This document shows, one piece after another, positions 26,054 through 36,642 of a stretch of DNA of 64,000 nucleotides. The notes under the pieces were generated by a model that saw nothing but the letters and a program-made list of their open reading frames with translations, had not been told where the DNA came from and ran no database searches. Source of the DNA: Symbiodinium natans (lineage: Eukaryota; Sar; Dinophyceae; Suessiales; Symbiodiniaceae). Location: the NCBI GenBank assembly GCA_905221605.1, contig CAJNDS010000169.1, positions 367,001 to 431,000 on the forward strand. The letters are read 5' to 3'. A program made the position numbers and the translations under genes. Position 1 is the first letter of the stretch, and each line of letters opens with the position of its first letter.

Positions 26054-27583
26054 CTATCCCAAGTCTCCCGTACATCCCAACCGTGTGCAAAACAGGCCTC
26101 TGGGCCATAGTCTGTACCAGATACTGCAATGAACTCCTTGTTTGTGCCAGACCATGGCTTGCGACAGAAGTGCTGTGAAGCCGGCCGCGACCTGCTGGAT
26201 CTTGTCCTTCTGCTCCCGTGGCAGCGAGGGCAGAAAAAGAGACGTAGCAATCTCTTGCAGGTATGTCTCCATGACTCGGGCCGAGGCCCACCGCCCACGG
26301 CGGCGCACCAGCTCCAAGTCTTCACACAACTGGAGCAAGAAGGTTGCCCCTCCGGCTCTGAATGAGCCGAGATCAATCGGCCGTGTGCCTTGAGGAGCAG
26401 GGGAGGCACCGATCCTTGCCAGAAGTGTGTCAAGCCTCTTTCGGAGTGTCTGAGGCGAGTACGGCCACAACTTTTGATCTCCACCGAGGCCCCTGAAAGC
26501 GAGTACTATAATCTGAACCAGGTCCTGGGCCTCGATCTTTGCTGACTGATGTCGCGGTCCTCGCTGCCTAGTCTTTGGCTCTCCTATGCTCAGCAGAACA
26601 TAGTCCTGAGAAAACAGGACGTCCTCAGGCAATATCAAAGAGCGCCGACAGCTTTGGAGCACCTCGCCTATTCTCATAACGCCCCCAAAAGCCAGAGCAA
26701 AGCACCCCGCTTCTCTAACCCAGCCCAAGCATGCTGCCAGGAGCGCGATCAGGACGACGGGCGGTATCGCAGTATGGTGAACTGTTGGTTCCTCAGCCTG
26801 CCACACGAAGCAAAGATCCCAAGCTATCTGAACCTGACGTCTGAGCACCGGCTTCCTTGAAGTCAGAGCGTTAATCGTTTCGGAGAAATGCCAGTAGGGC
26901 CTCCCTGAGCCATAGAGGTCTCTGCCATATCTTACCAACCAATCTGCAGCAACTTCAGCATCAAAGGGTTTCGCGCTCAGAAGGCCATCCAGGTCGAAGC
27001 CACCAACCTCCTGAAGCCATTGCGAAAAAGCTGCGAGCCACTTATCCCTCTTAAACCCTGTACGAGACAAGACAAGACGACCGGCAGGGAGGTCTGGGGT
27101 CCTCCTGGCTGCTCGAGCAGCATCAGCCGCATTTCGGGGGCTGAGAAAAGTGGCCGACGTGATGCAAAAACAGGCTGTGAAAATGAGGAAAGACAGGTTT
27201 GCGGGCCCCTCACCTGGGAAACCAAGGGAGGCGTCAAAGTCAAGGAACTTCTTTCCCTCCGACTCATGGCGGCCCGTCTTCCTCTGACCCGGCAGAACGA
27301 AACCCAGGCTTCTGGCGGCCCTACGGTCATCACGGTTGAGGAGTTGGGGGGACTTAATGCTATAAGCAACCGCAACCTTCCTATACCCAACCCAAGGCCT
27401 GGTCAGGTGAAGACGATGCCCGTCGAGAAAAACTGGGCCCTGCGCAACTTTCAGCAGCTCACCCTTGACAGGCCGGCCTTGTATGGTCTCTGTGAAGTCG
27501 CCAGCTCCCCCAGCAACCCAGACTTCCCCCCCCTCGAAAACCGAAAGAGGAAAAATGAGGCTTGGCCATCTTTCATGGTTCAT
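26054..27583 (-). CDS. Tyrosine recombinase of the retrotransposon
   Basis: 509 codons from ATG 27583. Residues 1-125 read like the tail of the methyltransferase-like domain of the preceding ORF. The recombinase domain spans about 170-470 with the catalytic pattern Arg304 (GGVMRIGEVL), Lys337 (EPKTR), Arg409 (SFRAGG in place of HxxR), Gly430-Arg431-Trp432 and the nucleophile Tyr441 (METYLQE). These enzymes integrate the circular DNA made by the element's RT. All main residues are present, so this ORF looks intact. A long plus-strand frame across 27020-27898 is a shadow. Confidence 0.85.
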   Translation of the reverse strand: MNHERWPSLIFPLSVFEGGEVWVAGGAGDFTETIQGRPVKGELLKVAQGPVFLDGHRLHLTRPWVGYRKVAVAYSIKSPQLLNRDDRRAARSLGFVLPGQRKTGRHESEGKKFLDFDASLGFPGEGPANLSFLIFTACFCITSATFLSPRNAADAARAARRTPDLPAGRLVLSRTGFKRDKWLAAFSQWLQEVGGFDLDGLLSAKPFDAEVAADWLVRYGRDLYGSGRPYWHFSETINALTSRKPVLRRQVQIAWDLCFVWQAEEPTVHHTAIPPVVLIALLAACLGWVREAGCFALAFGGVMRIGEVLQSCRRSLILPEDVLFSQDYVLLSIGEPKTRQRGPRHQSAKIEAQDLVQIIVLAFRGLGGDQKLWPYSPQTLRKRLDTLLARIGASPAPQGTRPIDLGSFRAGGATFLLQLCEDLELVRRRGRWASARVMETYLQEIATSLFLPSLPREQKDKIQQVAAGFTALLSQAMVWHKQGVHCSIWYRLWPRGLFCTRLGCTGDLG

Positions 27584-27723
27584 CGAGTCTCTGTGAGGCT
27601 GAGATCTGACCTGGCAGAGCAGGGCTATGCTGGTGAAGGCGAACCCTGGCGCGATCTTCTGAACAACCCTGCAGGCAAGCTCTGTCGAAAAGGGAAATTT
27701 CCGGACTGGGGAGCGAAGGCCGG

Positions 27724-29685
27724 TCAGCGGGCCTTGCTGGTACGCGCCACTAGTCCAGTACTTCTCATCAACGGTCCTCTCATTGCGAGAGCGGTACCCT
27801 TCTCAACTTTGGCAGCGGTCCTGCTGCTCCGATGCGTGAGCTCTAAAGAAGGCAGCACAACGAGCAAGCTCCGGGCCCTGCCTGTCCCTATGAGGTAAAG
27901 AAGCCACTCAAGCACCGACGGCTTGAGCACATCGAACTCGCTGGAACAGCCGAGGTCTATGATGGGAGAGACCCTCATACCAAGCCTAGCACATGCCTCG
28001 GCGGGGGGCTGAGACCCAGCAAAGAGGCAGAGGGCATCAAAGTCGAAAGCAAGAGGCCTGGGGGGGTCGTCGATCTCGAGGGCCTCAAGCTCGTTATGGT
28101 TCGGGCTTCCTTCGGGATCAAGTTTTGTGTAGCATCCTTTTTTATCTGCCGATAGCCAAAGAGAAGCTGCCACTTCGGGTGAGGCCTCGGAAGAACAGAA
28201 TGCTCCTTTCACACTAGAGGAGTCTGAGCAGTAAATCCGGTCACAAAAGCTCGCAGCAACATTGGACATCATGACTGGCGCGAGCGAGGCAAGGAGAACA
28301 AGCTCCTGAGCCTCCTTCCTAGGGAGAAAACGAAGGTGACTGCCTGAAGCCTGACCTGGGTCGGACTTCCCCAAAGCAAAGAAACCATCGAAAATGGAGA
28401 AAAGGCACCTCCTGAACATGAGTGCAGAGATCCAGGAACCTGAAAGCGATGACGCAAGCTCCTCGGAGATGGCAGGCAGGGCGGCCGCTCGGAGGCTGAT
28501 GACAGAGAGCGCCAACAACTTTTCAGTGGGGGCGGAGACAAAGACGCGCCCTGACGCAAGAGGGCCGCTAGAGGAATCAACCTGGGCCCCTGCAGCAGTG
28601 AAAACCTCAGAGCCTAGCACATCTTTGTGAGGGGAGCCAACGACTCCTTCTGCCTTGTATGTTTCTTTGGCCTTCGCAACGAGGTCTGCAGCAGCAGAAG
28701 ACAAAGGGTCGGTCTCCCTTGCCTCGACGGAGAGAGCGAAGAAATCGTCAATGATAAGAGCCTGCCAGGGGCCCGTGCGGGACGGCGCGCGTTTAGCTTG
28801 CAAACGGTGAGGAGCTTTGAGGAGCCCTGCCCTGTTGAGCATCTCCCCATGAGCCTCGGTGGCAAAATCCACCCCAGCATGGTCCCCCTGATACAGAGAT
28901 TTGAAGCACCTGCAGACCTTGGTTTGGGGGTCAAAGAGCAGGGAGGGAGGAACTTGGGGCGAAACGAGGCAAGAAGCTCCAAACGCCTCCGCAGAGCTGA
29001 CGCCTGACCTGAGAGAAACAGCAGCAATCTCCCTGACGCTAGAGAGGGTCTTGGTTCCCTCGAGATCGCGAAGCCGGAAAGGAGGGCCAGTGGCATTCCC
29101 CTCAATCTTTGAAGCGGAGATCTTTGCCTGGTGATAGAAATCGGCCCTGTCCGTGGAAGCCCCGACAAGCTTTGACCCCCGTGGCACAGTGAGGCAAGTG
29201 AGGAGATGCCCCGGCGGGAGCTCCCGTGATGGCCCTCTGACTCGTCCCTCCAACCCATTTGCCCCTCTCCTATCACCGATCTGTCGGTCATGCAGATCGG
29301 TTTTATAGGCTCCGAAAACTCGAGTGAGCTCTCTGGGCTGCTTTTGCTCAAAGGAAAGATAAAGGAGACCTCTGCTATCCCAAAGTTTTAGAAGCTCAAG
29401 AGTGCGGTCCCTGTTCTCAGACAGGGTGTCTGGGAAAGGAAGGGCGTTTCGCGGAATAGCTCGCAAGACCTTGGGCTCAAGGAAAGGAAGCCTCAGCTCA
29501 GGACCAAGGTACTGCTCAAGGCCCCACTCACCGCTCCCAGTGATTTTCAGCCTAGCCGGGTCGGCGTCTCTGTATGGCCTGAGAGACTCAGGGCCACGCG
29601 CATCATGCGGAACAAAGGAGGAGAAGGAAGCCTCCCTAGGGTAGGGGAAAGTTGAGAGACCAAGAGAGTTCAAATGCTCGCTCAA
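27724..29685 (-). CDS. Reverse transcriptase - RNase H - methyltransferase-like polyprotein
   Basis: 653 codons. The upstream limit is TTG, so the true start is unknown. The RT palm is visible as motif A (ASTDRADFYHQ, residues 177-185), motif B (SLYQGDHAGVDFATEAHG, 263-280), motif C (ALIIDDFFAL, 309-318) and the following KDVLGSEVF. An RNase H-like start (IYCSDSSSVKGAF) is near 490. Near 565-620 is CLFAGSQPPAEACARLG with an IDLGC motif, which resembles the methyltransferase-like domain found in DIRS-type elements. The last 40 residues lose that similarity and a frameshift is likely before the recombinase ORF. Confidence 0.75.
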   Translation of the reverse strand: MSEHLNSLGLSTFPYPREASFSSFVPHDARGPESLRPYRDADPARLKITGSGEWGLEQYLGPELRLPFLEPKVLRAIPRNALPFPDTLSENRDRTLELLKLWDSRGLLYLSFEQKQPRELTRVFGAYKTDLHDRQIGDRRGANGLEGRVRGPSRELPPGHLLTCLTVPRGSKLVGASTDRADFYHQAKISASKIEGNATGPPFRLRDLEGTKTLSSVREIAAVSLRSGVSSAEAFGASCLVSPQVPPSLLFDPQTKVCRCFKSLYQGDHAGVDFATEAHGEMLNRAGLLKAPHRLQAKRAPSRTGPWQALIIDDFFALSVEARETDPLSSAAADLVAKAKETYKAEGVVGSPHKDVLGSEVFTAAGAQVDSSSGPLASGRVFVSAPTEKLLALSVISLRAAALPAISEELASSLSGSWISALMFRRCLFSIFDGFFALGKSDPGQASGSHLRFLPRKEAQELVLLASLAPVMMSNVAASFCDRIYCSDSSSVKGAFCSSEASPEVAASLWLSADKKGCYTKLDPEGSPNHNELEALEIDDPPRPLAFDFDALCLFAGSQPPAEACARLGMRVSPIIDLGCSSEFDVLKPSVLEWLLYLIGTGRARSLLVVLPSLELTHRSSRTAAKVEKGTALAMRGPLMRSTGLVARTSKAR

Positions 29686-30458
29686 CTCCCGAAGACGGGC
29701 GACAAGGTGAGGACCTCGCCTCCCAGAGGAAAGAGAATGCTTTCCTTTAGAAACACGCGCCTAAGCATCGAACTGAGCCTGGCATAAGCCTTCAAATGGA
29801 ACTCGTTCGGACGCCTCCGAAGGCTCTCCTCGGGGACATGGCGGCAGTCGGAGTGCAGGAAGTTCAAGCTCATGACGACAATATGCAGAACCTTTCAAAG
29901 CAAAGTGTCATGGTCCCTGCCAGCAGCCAAGTCACCGGGGTCAGACCTCGGGTTGCCAACATCGAACAGCGTTATGTCCGGAACAGGCAAAGGGAAAAGG
30001 GCGGAGCTAGGAGCACAAGGACCCCTGTGGCGAATGCAAAAGGTCTTCCTTAAGAAACGAGCGAAGGAAGTACGCGAAGATAGAACAAGGCGAGGTAAGG
30101 CCGAGGCCCAACTCCAAAAGTCGAACTCAGAGCAAAAGCCTGGAACGCCGTCAAAAGGGCTGATGCCAGGCACTCCTTCACGGTCATGGTTTGAGGGCTC
30201 AGACGAGGGGCTTGTGGGATTAGGTCCACAGGAAGAACCAGGTTCCTCTATGAAGGGTAGGAGCAACCTGGGTGGACTGAGAAAACGCCGAGCCGGCTCG
30301 GGCTGGACCACTGGTCGTGCTTTTCGAGGACTTCCGAGAGAGGGTCCCAGAAGCCTGGGGTTCAGAGGAAGCTTTGGGGCTCGCAGGCGTGAAAGCAGGG
30401 GGCGTAGGGCATCCTATACCCCCCAAAAACTTCAAACCACTAGGCCTAGGAACCCTAT

Positions 30459-32101
30459 CTAACCCTTCGGCTGGGAAGCTGCTTTCCGCTCGGCCCAAAG
30501 CTTTGCTCGGTGTTGCTTCTTTGACAAGGGCGCGGGAGGCCCTTCGTGAGTGGACGCAGGCGAGGCAGGTGTCGCTTTTCTCGAAATCTCCGCTCTGCGA
30601 TTTGCGAGTGTCTCCATCTCCTTTACAAAGGCCAACGCTGTTGCAATCCACTTTGGGTCTGACAGATGAGAGTACGGCCTCAGAGAAGAGCCTGGCACGT
30701 TGAGAATAGCGAGGCCGGTGGATCTTGTTGCAGCGTAAGAATCCAGCCGAGCTCTGGAGACCCAGCATCTAAGACCAGCTGGTCGACCATTAGCATGAGG
30801 AGAGCAAGGGTGTCCTTCACTCCCTCCACCTGACCTGACCCTAACAAGTCGAAAACCTGCCCTAGCTGCCATTGCACTAAACCCCAAGTGCGCTGATCCC
30901 GGAAACCCCCATACCTCTCGAGGTAGCGGCACATCACTGACTTTCCTGCGGTCACTTCTCCTATCATTGAGAGGTCTGCAGTGGGCTCCATACGACGCAG
31001 AGCTGCTTCTTGTACTCGCTTGTAGAACGTCCCCCCCCTGGCCCCAAGCTCTTGCTGCAGACGAAGGCGCGAGTTTGAGCCCTTCGTGGAGAGGCTCGAG
31101 CTCGCTCCGGGCGAGAGCTCTGAAAGAGGATCCGATGCATTTGCAATTTGGGCCACAAGAGCAGTCAGAGCACGGCTTTGGGCCATCATGGCCGCTGCAA
31201 AAGCCCCGCCACCACCTCCTTCTGCGAACTCTTCGCCAGTAGAAAAGGGCACAGCCTGACCTTCCTCCAGATCGACCACGGTTTCTATTTGCCCTCGGTT
31301 CCTGGGAGGAGGTCCCAACAGGTCTGCCACAGTCCTGGGCCCCACTGGCGAGGCTGCAATGGTTGAGGAGACCGGCGCTGCGAGGGCCGCTCTTGCAGAG
31401 GCGCAAGGCGGGAATGAGACGGTGCCTTGACCTGTTGAGGAGTCCTCTCCTCTCTGGAACCTGACAGAGCGAGATGCTGAACCTGGGTTGTCAGGGCCTG
31501 CAGAGCCTCTGCAATCTCGAGCTGCTGGGCCGCAAGCACTGCTACAGTTGGTTTTTTCTTTGCTTCTGGCTTGGCTTTCCTGCTGAGAGCCTTTGGAGCC
31601 ACATCTGGGATCAACTCCTCCGCCGTAACGTACCCTGCCCCTCGCTCTCCTTCCAGTCCGGAAATCCAAGCGGTGGCGAATGTGACCAGGGCGGTGGCCA
31701 AAGGGAAAAGAGAAGGAGCCACCTCGAGGAACGGGACACACTCGGCCAGGCCCTCCTCCAAAACCTCGACTCCCGCCGCCGCAGCATCTTCGAAGTCCAC
31801 CAGAAGTACTTCCAGCACTCGAGGCAAGCCACTCCCCGGCATCGGAAAGCTCAACTGCAGGGGCAGTTGTGCTGATGTGCGGGCCAAGGAGGCCGACAAA
31901 GTTTTCGGCCCGAGCACCATCCAGGACCTCCTCCGGAAGGAAGTGTGGAGGCAGAGCAAGCAGGAAACCTCCAGGGCGCTTTAGCACGCAGTAACACACG
32001 GCCGGAGGTCCTTCCCCCTCCAGACCCAAAGCTGAACGGAAGTCCATACGTAGAAGGGTCACCTCTCCTCCCTCGGCAGGCAGAATGTCTTCGAGACTCA
32101 T
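30459..32101 (-). pseudogene. Gag-like ORF, frameshifted near its end
   Basis: The main frame (32101-30680, ATG 32101, MSLEDILPAEGGEVTLLRMD) is 473 codons. It has an Ala/Gly-rich middle and a conserved-looking C-terminal helical part (SVMCRYLERYGGFRDQRTWG; QVFDLLGSGQVEG; LALLMLMVDQLVLDAGSPEL). It then meets a stop, but another frame carries on directly with RPYSHLSDPKWIATALAFVK and EMETLANRRAEISRK before ending at 30459. A single indel near 30.69-30.72 kb explains both. Role by analogy: capsid or nucleoprotein of the retroelement. Confidence 0.6.
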
Positions 32102-32944
32102 TGCGAGAGTGAGGAAGGGTATGCCAACCCTGCAGCTGCAACATAGATGCGGGCTTCCACTTCAGTAGGGAAGGCATGCGAAACGGTGAGACCGCTCCGG
32201 AAGTTATCCACCAGCTGCAAGTACAGAGACCGATCAGCAATAACTTGGACGTGGCTGCTGAAAAGGGTCCTGAGGACAACGAAAAATGCGATTGCTGAAA
32301 GCCAATCAGGGCGTGCAGTTAGGGAAGAGCACCTCCCTTGCAGAACGGCACCGAGGGCTTTCCACAGTTGACCTCAAGTTCCTCGCAGTATCGGCCAACA
32401 CAGCCGGGAAGGAGGCCTCAATGATGGACCTAGGCTCGGGCGAGCCGAGGGGGCTTAGGGTGCGGGGATCTGACTAACCCTAGAACCGCCTCGACCTATC
32501 AACCCAACTCCAAGTGACGAGGCTCTCAGGGCCTCGGTGTGCGATGGGGAGGCTTGCGGGCACAGGCCTTGCACGGTGAAGAGAATTGCCGCGGGACCTG
32601 GCGATTGAAATCCTGAGGCCTTCGAGCTCCAGGGACAGCTGAGTTAACGAGTCTTCTTCAGGGACGGGTGTGCCCATACAACGCCAGTCTGGCCGCACCG
32701 GGAGAAGGAGACTCGAGAACCCGGGCCCGAGAGAGAGACGATGAATGCGTGATTCTCGGAAGAAGATTGAGTAGATTATCACTGAAACCAAGCAGGCTGC
32801 ACAGATGAAGCCGAGAAGGAAAGAGAGGGCGAGTGCAGACCAAGTGGTACCCTGACAGTGGACGGGACAACGAACCCCACAAATCAGTCTTAACCCCTTC
32901 CGAAATCAAAGCAAGAACCTCCCGAAAGAGGGGCCCCCAAACCA

Positions 32945-33739
32945 TTCTTGAACCAGCAGCCACGCATGGTTCACCTTCGTCACTAGTGTCAAGTACTCAA
33001 CTTATTCACTCGGGCGCGATTGTTCTTTTTTTCTTCCGATGGCAATGCCACAAGTCGGGAGAATCCAAAAGCCCTCCCAGGGCCTCCAAGGTCACGCATC
33101 ACACGTACACGAGTGAGCGCGCCTTAGACATCCCCGGGCGGGTGGGTGGGGAAAGAATTTTTCAGGCTCCCTTTCTATCTCAAGTGCTTTCAGCCCACAG
33201 CTTGAGAATGCAAATGAGTTCAAAGTGCAACGCCTTGACTCAGTGACTGAAAGATTCGCAATCTTTAAAAATCATCATGCTCTCAAGTTCCCCAAATTCT
33301 GCAAGCGGCGTCATGAAGAGTAAAAGTTAAAAACCATGAGGCACGCAAGTTGCCAAACGAGGCAAACAGCTTCCAACGCTACAAAGATCCGAAAAGCGAG
33401 TTTCAAAAGTGACCAGACAACTTTTGAAACATTGTGTGTCTATAAAGCTATAGGAGACGAGTCTCCAATCAAGCTTATAGCCACAACAACTTTTCGGATA
33501 CAAGAATAAATCCCAATGCACGTTTATAGACACCTGACGTTGAATCCCATGCGAATAAACAAAGCACCCCAGTGGACTCATTTAATAGAACAGACAAGTA
33601 CTCAACTTATTCACTCGGGCGCGATTGTTCTTTTTTTCTTCCGATGGCAATGCCACAAGTCGGGAGAATCCAAAAGCCCTCCCAGGGCCTCCAAGGTCAC
33701 GCATCACACGTACACAAGTGAGCGCGCCTTAGACATCCC
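32945..33739 (-). repeat. Right direct-repeat cluster (c, b, spacer, a, b)
   Basis: Block c 32945-32991, then b 32990-33134, a spacer of about 340 bases, then a 33475-33583 and b 33595-33739. The two b copies have the same length and differ at about one base (CACGAGTGAG versus CACAAGTGAG). Their near-identity points to recent formation or to copying between them. Confidence 0.85.
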
Positions 33740-34935
33740 TCTTCAACTCAAGCGGGCTCAGGAGTTCGCCTGACATGCAGCATGATCACGAGAGCAGGTG
33801 CCCCAGAAGGGAAAGGTTGACGAGCCTCTTGAGGAAGTCGCGCTTGACCGAGTCCACCATATGCAATGTCTCCGCAATACCCCCTTAGCAGGCGCTATTG
33901 GGCCGCTATGTGCATGAGCTTGCGTGGCGACCGGCGGACCTCCAGGCAAGTCGACCGGGGTTCCTCCCCCTTCTAATCGGATATGGCGGACCGCATTCTA
34001 AGTTGGCGATCCTGCCAGGACCTGACTTGTTTATGGCAAACCGCTTCGCTGAAGCCATTCCCCCACCATTTGTCCATGGGTACGGTGCAAAGGGTAAAAG
34101 CATCTTGCAACAGTGGGGTGGCGTGCACCGGCTCCCCACCCTGCCTGAGGCCGTGTGGGGCAACGGGAACACGGTCCCTCTTTGGGCTCACTCTCTTGCC
34201 CAGCAAGTCCCTAACGAAAGCACTCGCCCGGTCTGTCAGTTGGACCGAGGCACACGCTACCCCCATCAGCGAAGCTCTGACAGCGCGGTCTAAATGGCGG
34301 TCAACTTACCCACAGATTTGCTTGGTCAGTTTACTGGAAAGGTGGTTACCAGGGGTAAGCCGGAAAAGCTCCTCACTGTCAAGGAAGTGTCGATAGGAGT
34401 CCCCCCCGTTGCCGAACGTGCCAGCTTTCAAAAAGAAATACAGGCGTGCCCCCTTTCTTGTGGCGCGTAATCATTGCTTCCGCTTTAGGCCGAAAGATAC
34501 AATTGATGATGGACCAATGCTAATAGCATACGCAAGAATGTACCGCAGCATTGCCCGTGGTCTGGCGATGCCTTCCATGACGTGTCTCAATCGGAAAGAA
34601 GTTGCAAAGGCTGGGGCTTTGTTGCCGCTCATGCCATGCAACCGCCACCTCGGTGTAGAAGCCAGCGGAGAACCTCTAAGACGCAGGTTGCACTTGCCTG
34701 CTCTGACAGTTTCCAGGCCGAGATGCATGCCGTCAACGCTCCCGTATGCACCAAATTCTAGCTTTAGAAAGCACGCGCCCAGACTTAAGGGGCTTGTGGC
34801 AACAGTAACAGGGCATGCAATGCATTGCAGCTGGACAAGAGCAGTAGAGTTTTTGTGTAAGGTCATATCTTCCAGGCAGCGGAAAAACCCGCTCATGTGC
34901 CATGGAAGTCCTTGTGGCATGTCTTACCGGTAAGC
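33740..34935. other. Unassigned low-repeat region with open frames
   Basis: Open frames exist on both strands (for example plus 33898-34293 and 34409-34933, minus 34920-34471), but no domain is recognisable and no strand is clearly favoured. The sequence is non-repetitive and ends in imperfect TTACCGGTAAGCTTACC words near 34923-34945. It could be a decayed gene or element. Confidence 0.3.
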
Positions 34936-35009
34936 TTACCCTTTACACGGCTTACAGTGATAAGTTGGTGCAGGCTTACCCTGAGCATCCGCTATTGATT
35001 TGGATCAAT

Positions 35010-35041
35010 ATCTTGATTTTGAAGGGCGCCAAAATCAAGAT
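35010..35041. other. Perfect 12-bp hairpin
   Basis: ATCTTGATTTTG (35010-35021), an 8-base loop (AAGGGCGC) and CAAAATCAAGAT (35030-35041). It lies in an AT-rich stretch of repeated ATCAATA/CAAAATC words. Confidence 0.8.
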
Positions 35042-35224
35042 GAATATTTATTTTTGGGTTATATAAAATCAATTTAAAAACTTATGGATTTGGGGATGAG
35101 AAATCAATCCAAAAATTTCAAAATAAGATCAATAGAAGGCAGCATCCAAAATCAATATTTTTCCCAGTTTCTATACCCTAAACATGGACATCTTTTTCTT
35201 CCATTGTTGGACAGCGTGGCAGTT

Positions 35225-35500
35225 TTCCCAAGAACATATATGTACAGCTTTTTTCCAAGAGGCAAAAAGATGCTCTTTTCCAAGAAGCCGGATATACAAA
35301 AAAAAAACATGTTCTTTTCCAAGAAGCCAGATATATGTACAGCCCTTTTCCAAGAGGCAAAAAGATGCTCTTTTCCAAGAAGCCAGATTTGTACAGCCCT
35401 TTTCCAAAAGGCAAAGAAGAAAGTCTTTACCAAGAGCCAGTTGCTCTTTTCCAAGAGGCCAAGAACCAACTCTTTTTCCAAAAGTCAGGTGTTTTCAAGA
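35225..35500 (+). repeat. Minisatellite, CTTTTCCAAGAAGCC-like units
   Basis: About ten copies of TTTTCCAAGA(G/A)GC, in places arranged in a higher-order unit of about 60 bases (TGTACAGCCCTTTTCC... AAAAAGATGCTCTTTTCC...). All six-frame ORFs here are repeat products. Confidence 0.9.
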
Positions 35501-35926
35501 AAAATGCAGCTTACTCTCTACTGGAACTTGTGGCCCTGGGTCAGTAGAAAATGCAGGGCAGGGGGCACGTTCCGCCAACAAGCTCCGGTGGCCGCCGGAG
35601 GCACGTTGACCTGAAGATCGGTAACACGTTTCTCCGTCTTAGAAAACCTTAGCACATTTGGCAGACCAGCTGTGCGCCCAGAAGGCCCCTTTTGCTCGCC
35701 GAAAGCTGTACCCTACGATAAGTCCATAAGAGAAAACACGATCAAGCTGCGGGGATTGCTGCCCAGCATTGCTTGCAAGTCCAGGCACAGAGTTCCCAGA
35801 AAGCTTGCAGCAAATCGGTGTGATCGGGTTGTAAATCCAGTAAGAAGAAGCTTGTGCGGTAGGCACAGTTAAAAAAGATAAAACTTTTACGCGCTTAGAA
35901 CTTAAACTTGTCGTTGCAGTGGGCAG

Positions 35927-35963
35927 TCCGTGGCCCCTCTTGGCTCAAGCCGCTTTGCTCAAG
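35927..35963 (+). other. Candidate tandem spliced-leader relic
   Basis: TCCGTGGCCCCTCTTGGCTCAAG (two halves: TCCGTGGCC and CCTCTTGGCTCAAG) resembles the 22-nt dinoflagellate spliced leader with one substitution cluster and one extra base. It is followed at once by CCGCTTTGCTCAAG, a shortened second copy. Known relics have this layout, a full leader then a copy cut at the internal AG, and mark mRNAs that were trans-spliced, reverse transcribed and trans-spliced again. It lies about 680 bases before LINE ORF1. Confidence 0.45.
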
Positions 35964-36308
35964 GTGGTTAAGCCACCAGGGACGCCGTAGAAGGGGTGGG
36001 AGTCCGTAGCTAAAGGTCTGGCTTGCTTGGAACCCTACACGAAGGTAGCGGCCCCCTCTGGGACAGCCTGGAGGCGTAGGTGTGCTTGGTGCTGTGTTTG
36101 CTGTGTAGCTGGGGGCTTCTTAGCATTGCGCAGTTTCTTGTGAGCGCCCGCTTGCAAGAAGAATCCAAAGGTTGGCTTTGGATTTCGCACTGTAAACACT
36201 TTGCAAGCTGCATTGGCTCTCTCTTAAGTCTTTGTGGGTTGAGCGCTCGAAAGTTGCGTCAACTGAGCCCTCAGTTGTCCTGCCACCTTTCTCTAACTAG
36301 TCGAGACT

Positions 36309-36530
36309 GAGAACGCCCGTTCTCTTTCTCTTTGTTTCTCTTTCTTGCTTTACTAGTGAGACTGAGAACGCCCGTTCTCTTTCTCTAACGCTTCTCTTTC
36401 TTGCAACCTGCTGAGATTGAGAACGCCGTTCTCTTTCTCTTACTTTTTACGTTGTGTTCCCTTTCTTTATTAAAGTTGGGAACGCCCGTCTCCTTCCTTG
36501 TTAAGTTGCTGAGTGTGAACGCACGTTCTC
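36309..36530 (+). promoter_or_regulatory. Five palindromic repeats in the LINE leader
   Basis: GAGAACGCCCGTTCTC (7-bp arms) at 36309-36324 and 36364-36379, a shortened GAGAACGCCGTTCTC at 36419-36433, and two diverged copies near 36477-36490 and 36514-36529. The spacing is about 55 bases, and each is followed by TTTCTC pyrimidine tracts. The arrangement suggests a tandemly repeated leader unit with regulatory or RNA-structure function (inference). Confidence 0.75.
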
Positions 36531-36642
36531 TTTCTTGCAAACTTCTTAAGGGTGGGAGCTTCCTTACTTTATTTGCACCTTTTGGCAAATTTGTCTTGCG
36601 CATTGTGCAGTACGGATAGCTTCGGCGTAAGGTATCTGCACC

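Larger units (their letters stand above)
25757..33739 (-). mobile_element. Tyrosine-recombinase retrotransposon (DIRS/PAT/Ngaro type) with split direct repeats
   Basis: Three minus-strand ORFs in order: gag-like (32101-30680), RT-RNase H-methyltransferase-like (29685-27724), tyrosine recombinase (27583-26054). No LTRs or inverted termini were seen. Three blocks repeat directly instead. Block a: 25757-25874 and 33475-33583. Block b (145 bp, nearly identical): 32990-33134 and 33595-33739, with a shortened copy near 25876-25920. Block c: 25921-25967 and 32945-32991. Split direct repeats of this kind are typical of PAT and Ngaro elements. Frameshifts in the gag and methyltransferase-like parts show that the copy is damaged. 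Confidence 0.8.

Noticed and set aside
27020-27898. 292-codon plus-strand ORF
   Set aside because: Lies opposite the recombinase and RT ORFs, which have clear catalytic motifs. No domain on this strand.
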